Origin: an uncultured Actinomycetes bacterium
GTDB lineage: Bacteria; Actinomycetota; Acidimicrobiia; Acidimicrobiales; Microtrichaceae
Direction of reading: 5' to 3'
NCBI GenBank assembly: GCA_903930035.1
Contig: CAIYXG010000371.1
Span: 1-12,720, forward strand
DNA: 12,720 nt
Below are positions 1 to 6,382 of the stretch, piece after piece. The stretch's first letter is position 1, and each line of letters starts with the position of its first letter. The position numbers and the translations under genes were made by a program. Below the pieces are notes generated by a model. That model was not told the DNA's origin. It ran no database searches and saw only the letters and a list, made by a program, of their open reading frames with translations.

Positions 1-249
1 CTGGGCCAGCACGTGGGCCGTCGAGTGGCGCAGGTGCTCCAGCGCGTCGGGGTCCTTGGTCGTGACGATCCGCACCTCGTCGCCGTCGGCGAGCACCGCC
101 GCCAGGTCCCGGGGCTCGCCGCCGACCTCGACGACGACCGCCTCCTTGGCCAGGCGAGGGCCGATGTCGGCGGCCAGGTCGGCGCCGGTGGACCCGTCGG
201 GCAGCGAACGATGCGACCCGTCGGGCAGGGTGATGGTGATCTCAGACAT
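1..249 (-). CDS. thrS: Threonine--tRNA ligase, N-terminal fragment (cut by window edge)
   Basis: Threonyl-tRNA synthetase charges tRNA-Thr with threonine in the cytoplasm. Only the first 83 codons are present; the frame is open from the ATG at 249 down to base 1, where the window ends. Residues 1 to about 62 look like the TGS domain found at the N-terminus of ThrS, beginning MSEITITLPDGS. Residues 72-83 (HLRHSTAHVLAQ) match the start of the editing domain, with the HxxxH pair at His75 and His79, equivalent in position to His73/His77 of the E. coli enzyme. No Shine-Dalgarno is visible before the ATG. A TAGCCT hexamer lies 8 bases upstream instead, suggesting a leaderless mRNA. The gene lies 63 bases downstream of the acyltransferase gene on the same strand. 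The identification is strong despite the short length, because both the TGS start and the HSTAH motif are characteristic. The catalytic core lies outside the window. Confidence 0.93.
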   Translation of the reverse strand, partial: MSEITITLPDGSHRSLPDGSTGADLAADIGPRLAKEAVVVEVGGEPRDLAAVLADGDEVRIVTTKDPDALEHLRHSTAHVLAQ

Positions 250-257
250 CGGCGGGC

Positions 258-263
258 AGGCTA
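258..263 (-). promoter_or_regulatory. Putative -10 box for a leaderless thrS transcript
   Basis: The minus strand reads TAGCCT, fitting the TANNNT pattern of actinobacterial housekeeping -10 elements, and it ends 8 bases before the thrS ATG. Transcription would then begin at or within a base or two of the ATG. This agrees with the lack of a Shine-Dalgarno sequence. There is no recognisable TTGACA-like -35. The call is from pattern and spacing only. Confidence 0.45.
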
Positions 264-286
264 CCGGGGCGCTCCCCCGCCCTGCT

Positions 287-296
287 GAACCGGTTC
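287..296. promoter_or_regulatory. 10-base perfect palindrome GAACCGGTTC upstream of thrS
   Basis: GAACCGGTTC reads the same on both strands. It sits in the 63-base gap between the acyltransferase stop and thrS, centred about 31 bases upstream of the centre of the proposed thrS -10 box, so it would lie near the -35 region. It could be an operator half or full site, part of a terminator stem for the upstream gene, or chance. There is no T-tract after it. Confidence 0.25.
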
Positions 297-312
297 GGCC
301 GGGCGGCCGGCG

Positions 313-1197
313 TCAGGCGCTGGCGAGCTCGAGGTCCAGGTCGAACGGCCGGGACTGCAGCACCGCGGTGGACGACTTGCGGGCCACGCCGTCGTCGCCG
401 TGCTCGGCCACGACGGCCGCGACGTCCGCCGGGTCCGCGGCGGCCGAGGCCACCACCACGGTCTCGGCCGGGGCCGGGGCCGGGGCCGGGGCGGGCACGA
501 CGACCTGCTCCCGGTCCGGGGCGGCGGCCGGCGTGGACGACGTGGCGTACGTGTCGACGTACTCCTGGCCGGACAGCGCCGCGATCTCGAACATGACCTC
601 GTCGGTGATCTGGCGGAGCACCATGCGGTCGTCGGGACGGTCCAGGTAGCGCTCCACCTCGACCGGGCGGCCGAAGCGGATGTGCACGCGCTGGAAGAAC
701 TTGGGAATGGTCGAGTCGACCGGCTGGACCAGGTCGGTCCCGATGACGGCGGTCGGCACGATCGGCGAGTTGGTGCGCAGCGCCAGGCGGGCCACACCGG
801 TGTGGCCGCGGTGCAGCTTCCCGTCCCGGGTCCGCGTGCCCTCGGGGTAGATGCCGAACAGCTCGCCTCGCTCGAGCACCCCGGCGGCGGCGTCGAGGGC
901 CGCGGCCGAGGCCGAGCCGCCCGAGCGGTCGATCGGGATCATCCCCATCGCGGGGAAGAGGTACTTGGTCTTCCAGTCGTCGAGGTACTCGGCCTTGCCG
1001 ACGTAGGTGATGCGGCGCGGCAGGACGAGCGGCACGAAGAACGAGTCGATCGCGGCGACGTGGTTGGGGGCGATGATCACGCCGCCGGTGGCGGGCACGT
1101 GCTCGAGGCCCTCGGTGGTGACCTTCCAGAGCAGTCGGAACGCCGGACCGAGCACGGCGCGGGCGACGGTCTGGATCTGCCCTGCGTCACGTCCCAC
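313..1197 (-). CDS. PlsC-type 1-acyl-sn-glycerol-3-phosphate acyltransferase with Ala/Pro-rich tail
   Basis: A lysophospholipid acyltransferase, expected to transfer a fatty acyl group to a glycerolipid (typically lysophosphatidate to phosphatidate) at the cytoplasmic membrane. With the start used here (294 residues) the HX4D catalytic motif is NHVAAID (His46, Asp51). The glycerol-phosphate-binding motif is YPEGTR (Glu119 to Arg122), followed by the PxVPTAVIG block. The first 220 residues are the usual family size. The last 75 or so are an extra low-complexity tail with a Pro-Ala repeat (VPAPAPAPAPAE) and many Ala, Val and Asp residues, of unknown role. I chose GTG 1197 because a GAGGGGG run lies 8 bases upstream; GTG 1206 in the same frame is the alternative, but there the G-run abuts the start. 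It follows mshC by about 40 bases on the same strand and is probably co-transcribed. The exact acyl acceptor cannot be told from sequence. Confidence 0.9.
   Translation of the reverse strand: MGRDAGQIQTVARAVLGPAFRLLWKVTTEGLEHVPATGGVIIAPNHVAAIDSFFVPLVLPRRITYVGKAEYLDDWKTKYLFPAMGMIPIDRSGGSASAAALDAAAGVLERGELFGIYPEGTRTRDGKLHRGHTGVARLALRTNSPIVPTAVIGTDLVQPVDSTIPKFFQRVHIRFGRPVEVERYLDRPDDRMVLRQITDEVMFEIAALSGQEYVDTYATSSTPAAAPDREQVVVPAPAPAPAPAETVVVASAAADPADVAAVVAEHGDDGVARKSSTAVLQSRPFDLDLELASA
470..495 (+). repeat. GGGGCC tandem repeat with G-quadruplex potential
   Basis: Four consecutive GGGG tracts (470-473, 476-479, 482-485, 488-491) are separated by CC, followed by a GGG at 493-495. The repeat lies inside the acyltransferase gene, with the G-rich face on the strand opposite its mRNA. 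In the mRNA it becomes alternating CCG and GCC codons, giving the Pro-Ala stretch of the tail. Four regular G-tracts with 2-base loops meet the usual sequence rule for a G-quadruplex. Hexamer repeats of this kind can also change copy number in steps of two codons without breaking the frame. Confidence 0.8.
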
Positions 1198-1205
1198 GCC
1201 GCTCA

Positions 1206-1212
1206 CCCCCTC
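1206..1212 (-). promoter_or_regulatory. Ribosome binding site deciding the acyltransferase start
   Basis: The minus strand reads GAGGGGG, ending 8 bases before the GTG at 1197. The competing in-frame GTG at 1206 overlaps the last G of this run, leaving no spacer. This favours the shorter protein by three residues. Confidence 0.45.
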
Positions 1213-1238
1213 GAACCTGCGTCGTCTCCCGCCGGATG

Positions 1239-2420
1239 CTACCCGGCGGGCGGCGGCGTACCGAGCGGGCGGCCGGTGTCGACCCCGAGGAGCGCCGCGG
1301 CCTCGGAGACGCCCAGGCCCTTGGCCGCTGCGGCGTCCACCAGCGCGACCGCCTCGTGGGTCGCCAGGTCCGAGTCGAGCGCGTCCCGCACGGCGTCGAG
1401 CCCCCCGCTCCCCCGGCCCGCCGCGATCCACGCCGCCAGCCGCTCGGAGGCGGCGGGCATGAGCCCGTCGTGCCACTCCCAGCTCTCGCGGTAGTGGTGG
1501 CCCACGCACGCCAGCCGGATCGCCCGCGGGTCCCAGGTCTGTGCCAGGTCCGACACGAACACCAGGTTCCCCAGGGACTTGGACATCTTCTCGCCGTCCA
1601 TCCGGACCATGGCCTGGTGCATCCAGTGGCGCACGAGCGGCTCGCCGGTGGCGGCGTGCGACTGGGCGGCCTCGCACTCGTGGTGCGGGAAGATCAGGTC
1701 GGCGCCACCGCCGTGGAGGTCGATCGTGGTGCCCAGCTCCCGCAGGCACAGGGCGGAGCACTCGATGTGCCAGCCCGGCCGGCCGGGCCCCCAGAGCGAG
1801 TCCCACGCCGGCTCGTCGGGCAGCGAGGGCTGCCACAGCACGAAGTCGAGGGGGTCGCGCTTGTGGGGGTCGTCGGGGTTGCCGCCGCGCTCGGCCGCCA
1901 GGACCAGCATCTGCTCGCGGGTGTAGCCGCTGAGCTCGCCGAACTGCGGGTACGTGCCGACCTCGAAGTAGACCGAGCCGCCCGACTCGTAGGCGTGGCC
2001 GGAGTCGAGGACCATCCCGATGAACCCGCGGATGTCGGCGATGGCCGAGGTGGCGCGCGGCTCGGACCACGCCGGGAGCATCTCCAGCCGCACCATGTCG
2101 GCGTCGAAGCGGGCCAGCTCGCCGGCCGCCAGGTCGAGGTAGTGCACGCCCAGCTCGCGGGCCTTCGGGAGGATGCTGTCGTCGACGTCGGTGACGTTGC
2201 GCACGCAGCGCGTGTCGAACCCCTGGTCCCGCAGCCGCCGCTGCAGCACGTCGTAGGTCAGGTAGGTCGCCGCGTGGCCCAGGTGCGTCGAGTCGTACGG
2301 CGTGATGCCGCACGTGTACATGGTGACGGTGCGCGCCGCGGGCACGAACGGGACGACGTCGTCCTTGGCGGTGTCGTAGAGGCGCACGGGGGCACCGTAG
2401 CGGCGGGGGTCGCCCCCCAC
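1239..2420 (-). CDS. mshC: Cysteine:glucosaminyl-inositol ligase of mycothiol synthesis (MshC)
   Basis: MshC joins cysteine to 1-O-(2-amino-2-deoxy-glucopyranosyl)-myo-inositol using ATP, the penultimate step of mycothiol synthesis in the cytoplasm. The 393-residue protein is a class I cysteinyl-tRNA-synthetase relative. It has HLGH at 46-49 and KMSKS at 278-282, and probable zinc ligands Cys37, Cys221 and His246 (in PHHE). MshC rather than CysS is indicated by CGITPYDSTHLGHAATYL near the N-terminus, KSLGNLVFVS after KMSKS, the HHYRESWEW segment, and the lack of the long C-terminal anticodon-binding region of CysS. The length is close to the roughly 410 residues usual for MshC. The start is GTG 2420, four bases after the npdG stop at 2425; no clear Shine-Dalgarno is visible, and an internal GTG 11 codons downstream is possible. 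Tight spacing implies co-transcription with npdG. Mycothiol is restricted to Actinobacteria, so this gene also indicates the host phylum. Confidence 0.9.
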   Translation of the reverse strand: MGGDPRRYGAPVRLYDTAKDDVVPFVPAARTVTMYTCGITPYDSTHLGHAATYLTYDVLQRRLRDQGFDTRCVRNVTDVDDSILPKARELGVHYLDLAAGELARFDADMVRLEMLPAWSEPRATSAIADIRGFIGMVLDSGHAYESGGSVYFEVGTYPQFGELSGYTREQMLVLAAERGGNPDDPHKRDPLDFVLWQPSLPDEPAWDSLWGPGRPGWHIECSALCLRELGTTIDLHGGGADLIFPHHECEAAQSHAATGEPLVRHWMHQAMVRMDGEKMSKSLGNLVFVSDLAQTWDPRAIRLACVGHHYRESWEWHDGLMPAASERLAAWIAAGRGSGGLDAVRDALDSDLATHEAVALVDAAAAKGLGVSEAAALLGVDTGRPLGTPPPAG

Positions 2421-2424
2421 CCGG

Positions 2425-3099
2425 CTACTCGGACGGGGTCTCGGCCTCCGGCATGCCGGTGAACCGGATGGCGACGCGGGTCTTGTACTTCATGTTGACG
2501 CTCAGCAGCACGGCCGAGAACGCCTCGATGGGGGCCGCGACCGACAGCGGGCCGGCGTCGATGGCGCGGAGGTCCGGGATGCGCGCCACGATCTCCATGG
2601 TGGTGGCCGTGGCCTGCTGGTGGTCGGAGCAGATCAGCACGTCGGACTCCACGGGGTGGCGCAGGTCGCCGAGCTCCTTGGCCGGAACGTGGTGCATGGT
2701 GGCCGACACCAGCGACTTCGGCAGCGCCGCCTGGATCGACGCGGCCACCGAGCCGCGCGGCGGCACGAGCGGCTGGAACTCCGGGCCGACCTTGATGAGC
2801 GCGTTGGCCATGGAGATCACGACCTTGCCGGCCAGCTCCGCCGAGCACTCCGACACCGTCTCGGCAGCGGCGTCCCAGGGCGTGGCCACGACCACGACGT
2901 CGGCCGACGAGGCGTCACGGTTGTCGCCGGCCTCGAGCGAGAGGTGCCGGTCCGGCCACTTCGCCACGATCTTGTCGCGGACCTCGAGGGCCCGGTACTT
3001 CGACCGGGAGCCCATGACCACGTCGTAGCCGACGTCGGCCAGACGGGTCGCAAGACCGCTGCCGGCGGGACCAGTTGCACCAAGTACGCCAATTCGCAT
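2425..3099 (-). CDS. npdG: NADPH-dependent F420 reductase (F420H2:NADP oxidoreductase)
   Basis: This enzyme moves hydride between coenzyme F420 and NADP, linking the two pools in the cytoplasm. The 224-residue protein starts with a dinucleotide-binding fold: MRIGVLGATGPAGSGLA gives the glycine-rich loop at residues 7-15. GSR at about 30-32 is placed to hold the 2'-phosphate of NADP. VVVVATPWDAA and KVVISMANAL follow as the later strands of the Rossmann domain. The C-terminal half carries the family's ATMHHVPAKEL and SVNMKYKTR segments. The length fits single-domain Fno/NpdG proteins. The start is ATG 3099; only a weak AGG lies 8 bases upstream. The gene ends 4 bases before mshC and begins 74 bases after the deacetylase stop. 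A general NADP-binding oxidoreductase is the main alternative, but the overall pattern fits NpdG well. Confidence 0.85.
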   Translation of the reverse strand: MRIGVLGATGPAGSGLATRLADVGYDVVMGSRSKYRALEVRDKIVAKWPDRHLSLEAGDNRDASSADVVVVATPWDAAAETVSECSAELAGKVVISMANALIKVGPEFQPLVPPRGSVAASIQAALPKSLVSATMHHVPAKELGDLRHPVESDVLICSDHQQATATTMEIVARIPDLRAIDAGPLSVAAPIEAFSAVLLSVNMKYKTRVAIRFTGMPEAETPSE

Positions 3100-3173
3100 C
3101 CGGAGAGCCTGCCGGGACGGTCGTCAGGACGCAACATGGCCGGGACGGGCCGCCCGGCACGGCCGCAGGCGCG

Positions 3174-3941
3174 TCAGGCCCAGTCGACCAGCGCGGGCGG
3201 GAGCACCGCGTCGGCCCGGCACCACACCCGCTCGACCGCGCCCCGGGCCAGGTCGCCCGCCATCCCCACCTCGAAGTACGGGTCCTCCTGGCTCGGGTAG
3301 CACGCCATGACCCGCTTCTGGAGGTCCGCGGTGACGGGGCCGGACACCTCGTGGACGCGCACGTCGGGCCCGAGCCGCGCCGCCTGCGCCGCAATGCCCT
3401 CGGGGTCCAGGTGCCCGGCGTAGGGGCGGTCCTCGTAGAACGCCACGGGCACGGCGCCCGACACCGTCGGGCTCAGGGTCGCGGCGGTGACCGTCAGGTG
3501 GTCGACGTGCCCCTCGAGGCCCAGCGGGGCCAGCACCACGTCGGGGCGGGTCGCCCGCACCTCCTCGAGCACCCGGTCGGCCACCGCGGCGGCGATCGGG
3601 GTGCCGGTCATGTCGGTGCGCGGGTCCAGCAGCGTCGAGGGGTCGACGTCGCCGCGCAGGAGCGCCTCGGCGAAGTCGGCCCGGCGCCACCGGTAGCCGA
3701 ACCGCCGGGCCGCCCGGGACTCCTCCCGCCGACGGATCGCGGTCGCCAGCCACGCCCGGCCCGGCGTCGGGTGGAACCAGCGGGTCCAGTTGCTGCGGCC
3801 GAAGACGACGAGCGAACGGACCTCGCACTGCGACAGGGCGCCCGACGTGAGGCTGGTGGCCAGCGACAGCGGGACGTCGTCGTAGTGGGGCGACAGCACC
3901 AGCACGGTGGTGCGGCGGTCGGGCGCAGGGCGGTCAGCCAT
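3174..3941 (-). CDS. PIG-L/LmbE family deacetylase
   Basis: A zinc-dependent N-acetyl sugar deacetylase of the PIG-L family, 255 residues. The metal and catalytic motif SPHYDD is at 17-22 (His19, Asp21, Asp22), and the second motif GHVDH is at 144-148 (His145, Asp147, His148). The family's RRxE helix appears as RRREESRAARRFG near 70-82. No signal peptide or membrane segment is seen, so it is probably cytosolic. The SPHxDD form resembles a general actinobacterial LmbE clade more than the AHPDD form of MshB, so although mshC lies two genes away I do not call it MshB. The start is ATG 3941, directly abutting the TGA of the upstream CBS protein, with GGAGG 5 bases before the ATG. The substrate is unknown; a glycan, lipid-linked sugar or small-molecule conjugate are all possible. 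Confidence 0.85.
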   Translation of the reverse strand: MADRPAPDRRTTVLVLSPHYDDVPLSLATSLTSGALSQCEVRSLVVFGRSNWTRWFHPTPGRAWLATAIRRREESRAARRFGYRWRRADFAEALLRGDVDPSTLLDPRTDMTGTPIAAAVADRVLEEVRATRPDVVLAPLGLEGHVDHLTVTAATLSPTVSGAVPVAFYEDRPYAGHLDPEGIAAQAARLGPDVRVHEVSGPVTADLQKRVMACYPSQEDPYFEVGMAGDLARGAVERVWCRADAVLPPALVDWA

Positions 3942-5003
3942 TCAGTCCTCCGGCCGGTCAGTCTCGTCGAGGATGTCGCCGAAGATCTCCTCCACCAGGT
4001 CCTCGACCGTCACGAGCCCCATCAGCGACGGCCGGGCGCCGCCGCCGGGGCGGTGCTCCACGACCGCCAGGTGGCGCCGGACCCGGAGGATGTCGGCCAG
4101 GACCTCGTCGAGCACCGCGGTCCCGTCGACGCGCGACGCCGGCCGCACCAGCGTCACCGGGAGCGGCTCGTCCCGGGCGGCGGGGTCCAGCCCGATCAGG
4201 TCCTTCACGTGCAGGAAGCCGGTCACCTCGCCGTCGGGCGCCTGCACCAGGATCCGCGAGTGGCCGGACTGCAGGATCAGCTCCTCGGCCTGCGCGACCG
4301 TGGCGCCGTGGGGCACCACGACGAGCAGGTGGGCGGGGGTCATGACCTCGGCCACCGGGCGGGCGCCGAAGACCATGGCGCCCGACAGCCGGACCAGCTC
4401 CTCGGCGGTGAGCTCGCCCCCGGTGTGGGCCGCCTCGAGGACGACGGCGAGCTCCTGGGGCGTGTGGGCCTCGACGAGCTCGTCGGTGGGGTCGACGCCC
4501 AGCAGCCGTGTCCCGGCCCGGGCCGTTGCGTAGAGGACCACGACCACCGGCCGCACCATGGCCGCGACCAGCCGGTGGACGGGGACGAGCGCCATCGCGG
4601 TGCGCTCGGGGGCCGCCAGGGCGAAGGACTTCGGGATCATCTCCCCCAGCACCATGTGGACCAGGGCCACGAGCGTGAGCGCGACCGCCAGGCCCAGGCC
4701 GGTGGCCAGGCCCTCCGACATCGGCGTGAGGCCGAACAGGTGCTCCACCGCGCCGCCGACGACCGGCTCCACCAGCCAGCCGAGCAGCAGCGACATGACC
4801 GTGATGCCGAGCTGGCTGGCGGCCAGCTGGAGGTTGAGCGTGCGCATGCCGGCGAGCGCGGCCCGGGCCCCGAACCGGCCCTCCTCCGCCATCGCCTCCA
4901 CCCGGACCCTCCGGGCCGCGAGCAGCGCGAACTCCACGGCGACGAAGAAGCCGTTGGCCGCCACCAGGACCAGGCCCAGGAGCACGCCCCGCAGCACGCT
5001 CAC
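3942..5003 (-). CDS. CNNM/CBS-domain membrane protein, short form without CorC_HlyC domain
   Basis: An integral membrane protein of the CNNM (DUF21) family, in which members have been linked to divalent-cation (Mg2+) transport or homeostasis. Residues 1 to about 190 form the DUF21 region, with hydrophobic segments starting LRGVLLGLVLVAANGFFVAV and the family motif GEMIPKSFALA. A pair of CBS domains follows, from about 200 (FGARPVAEVMTPAH) to the end (MGLVTVEDLVEEIFGDI). At 353 residues it stops right after the second CBS domain and lacks the C-terminal CorC_HlyC domain present in its neighbour. The GTG start at 5003 overlaps the neighbour's TGA in a GTGA junction. The pair resembles the adjacent Mycobacterium tuberculosis genes Rv1842c/Rv1841c in order and relative size. 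The two proteins may form a heteromer; that is inference. Confidence 0.88.
   Translation of the reverse strand: MSVLRGVLLGLVLVAANGFFVAVEFALLAARRVRVEAMAEEGRFGARAALAGMRTLNLQLAASQLGITVMSLLLGWLVEPVVGGAVEHLFGLTPMSEGLATGLGLAVALTLVALVHMVLGEMIPKSFALAAPERTAMALVPVHRLVAAMVRPVVVVLYATARAGTRLLGVDPTDELVEAHTPQELAVVLEAAHTGGELTAEELVRLSGAMVFGARPVAEVMTPAHLLVVVPHGATVAQAEELILQSGHSRILVQAPDGEVTGFLHVKDLIGLDPAARDEPLPVTLVRPASRVDGTAVLDEVLADILRVRRHLAVVEHRPGGGARPSLMGLVTVEDLVEEIFGDILDETDRPED
3947..3951 (-). promoter_or_regulatory. Shine-Dalgarno GGAGG for the PIG-L deacetylase
   Basis: The minus strand has GGAGG, then five bases, then the ATG at 3941. The site lies within the last codons of the preceding CBS-protein gene, whose TGA directly touches the ATG (TGAATG). 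This supports the start and suggests coupled translation. Confidence 0.6.
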
Positions 5004-6319
5004 GACCGGCCCCCGCCCGTCCAGCCGGCCGGCGGCAGGACGCGGACCTTGTCGATCCGCAGCCGGTCCAGCCGCGCGACCGTGAGGGTCCAGCCGTCGT
5101 GCTCGACCACGTCGCCCAGGGTGGCCAGGCGACCGAGCCGGTCCAGCAGGAACCCCGCCAGCGTCTCGAACTCCCCCTCGGGCAGCACGAGGCCGCACTG
5201 CTCCTCGACCTCGTCGGCGTGGAGCTGGCCCGACAGCACGACGCCGCCGGCGCGGTCGCGCCGGGGCCGGACGGTCGGCGCGTCGTACTCGTCGTCGATC
5301 TCGCCCACGATCTCCTCGAGGAGGTCCTCGACCGTGATGATCCCGGCCGTGCCGCCGTACTCGTCGAGCACCACGGCGAACTGGCCGCCGCCGGTGGTGA
5401 GCTGCGCGAAGAGCTCGGGCAGGCCCTTGGACTCGGGGACGAACGGCACCTCCTGCACCAGGTCCGACAGGGGTGCGGTGCGCCGGGCCGACGGGTCCAC
5501 GGTGAGCACGTCCTTGGCCCGGACCACGCCGACCACGTCGTCGAGGTCGCGGCGGCACACGGGGAACCGCGAGAAGCCGGTGGCCACCGCGGCGTCGACC
5601 AGGTCCCCGACCGTGCCGTCCTCGCGCAGCCACTGGACGGCGGTGCGCGGGGTGAGCGCCTCCTCGACCCGCTTCTCCTCGAACCGGAAGGCCCGGTGGA
5701 CGAGCTCGGCGTCCTCGGGGTCGAGCCGCTCGGCGAGCGAGGCGTCGGTCGAGGAGCGCACCAGGTGCTGCAGCTCCTCCCGGCTCCGGGTGCCGGTGAG
5801 CTCCTCGGCGGGCTCCAGGCCGACGGCCCGCACGACCCGGTCGGCCAGCCGGTTGCAGGCCCGGACGACCGGGCCCACCACCCACGTGAAGCCGCGGATC
5901 GGCGCCGAGAGCCGCAGTGCCGCCGGCATGGGGCTCGCCACGGCGACGGACTTGGGGACCAGCTCCCCCACGACCATCTGCAGGGCCGTGGTCAGGACGA
6001 GGGCGGCGGCGACCGACCAGCCGAGCGCCCGGGGCCCGGTGGCCCAGCGGCCGACGAGCGGCTCGAACAGCGGGGCCACCACCGGTTCGGCGAGCACGCC
6101 CAGGCCGAGCGAGCAGATGGTGATGCCGAACTGGGCGCCCGACAGGTGCAGGTTGAGCCGCTCGAGGACCCCGAGCGCCGTCGCGGCGCCGCGTACGCCG
6201 TCCTGGGCGGCCATGGCGACCTTGGTGCGGTCCACGGCGACCAGCGCGAACTCGACCGCGACGAAGAACGCGTTGAGCAGGATGAGGACGACGACCCCGG
6301 CCAGGCCGACAGCGGACAC
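5000..6319 (-). CDS. CNNM/CBS/CorC_HlyC-domain membrane protein, long form
   Basis: This is the long partner of the tandem CNNM pair, 439 residues. The N-terminal DUF21 membrane region (about 1-195) begins VVLILLNAFFVAVEFALVAV and contains GELVPKSVAVA. Two CBS domains follow (about 215-335), including EALTPRTAVQWL, FPVCRRDLDDVVGVV and DEYGGTAGIITVEDLLEEIVGEI. A C-terminal CorC_HlyC domain (about 350-425) contains PEGEFETLAGFLLDRLGRL. The CBS pair would be expected to bind an adenine nucleotide and control the membrane part. Ion transport or ion-homeostasis function is known for the family, but the ion here is not established. I chose GTG 6319: it places the first membrane helix right at the N-terminus, no ATG or GTG lies between it and the upstream region in frame, and a TACACT box lies 7 bases before it. 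It heads the left-block operon and is divergent from the MarR gene. Confidence 0.88.
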   Translation of the reverse strand: MSAVGLAGVVVLILLNAFFVAVEFALVAVDRTKVAMAAQDGVRGAATALGVLERLNLHLSGAQFGITICSLGLGVLAEPVVAPLFEPLVGRWATGPRALGWSVAAALVLTTALQMVVGELVPKSVAVASPMPAALRLSAPIRGFTWVVGPVVRACNRLADRVVRAVGLEPAEELTGTRSREELQHLVRSSTDASLAERLDPEDAELVHRAFRFEEKRVEEALTPRTAVQWLREDGTVGDLVDAAVATGFSRFPVCRRDLDDVVGVVRAKDVLTVDPSARRTAPLSDLVQEVPFVPESKGLPELFAQLTTGGGQFAVVLDEYGGTAGIITVEDLLEEIVGEIDDEYDAPTVRPRRDRAGGVVLSGQLHADEVEEQCGLVLPEGEFETLAGFLLDRLGRLATLGDVVEHDGWTLTVARLDRLRIDKVRVLPPAGWTGGGRS

Positions 6320-6326
6320 GCCGCGC

Positions 6327-6332
6327 AGTGTA
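6327..6332 (-). promoter_or_regulatory. Putative -10 box for the CNNM operon (leaderless)
   Basis: The minus strand reads TACACT, a good TANNNT match, ending 7 bases before the GTG at 6319. Transcription would begin about at the GTG. No Shine-Dalgarno is seen, and the -35 region shows no consensus. It lies in the 63-base gap shared with the divergent MarR gene, so a repressor bound there could affect both. Confidence 0.5.
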
Positions 6333-6370
6333 CGGGTCAGGGCCCCGGGCCCCCGGACCTGCGGCGTCGC

Positions 6371-6376
6371 TAACCT
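6371..6376 (+). promoter_or_regulatory. Putative -10 box for the MarR/ABC operon (leaderless)
   Basis: TAACCT matches TANNNT and ends 6 bases before the ATG at 6383, the right distance for a transcript starting at the ATG itself. It strongly resembles the thrS box: both read TAnCCTGCC into the start region. An 8-base palindrome TGCCGGCA (6376-6383) covers the presumed start point and could be part of an operator, but this is weak on its own. Confidence 0.5.
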
Positions 6377-6382
6377 GCCGGC

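Noticed and set aside
1236..1241. TAGCAT on the minus strand as a -10 box for the acyltransferase gene
   Set aside because: It overlaps the mshC TAG stop, leaves a leader of odd length and has no -35; the close spacing to mshC makes co-transcription simpler.
400..2462. Plus-strand open frames opposite the acyltransferase and mshC genes
   Set aside because: They are low-complexity antisense shadows, without a plausible start signal, opposite genes with intact catalytic motifs.
3139..3158. GC hairpin (6-base GCCGGG/CCCGGC stem) in the gap between the deacetylase and npdG as a terminator
   Set aside because: The stem is short, there is no T-tract, and such inverted repeats are frequent by chance in DNA this rich in G and C. 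It could still form, but I cannot support a terminator call.
3174..3941. Assignment of the PIG-L protein as MshB (mycothiol deacetylase)
   Set aside because: The nearby mshC is suggestive, but the first motif is SPHYDD, not the AHPDD type, and the overall sequence fits a general LmbE clade better.
6341..6355. GGGCCC-type repeat in the gap between the CNNM and MarR genes as the MarR operator
   Set aside because: It is a simple G/C run without the longer dyad expected of a MarR site; I could not define a convincing operator by eye.
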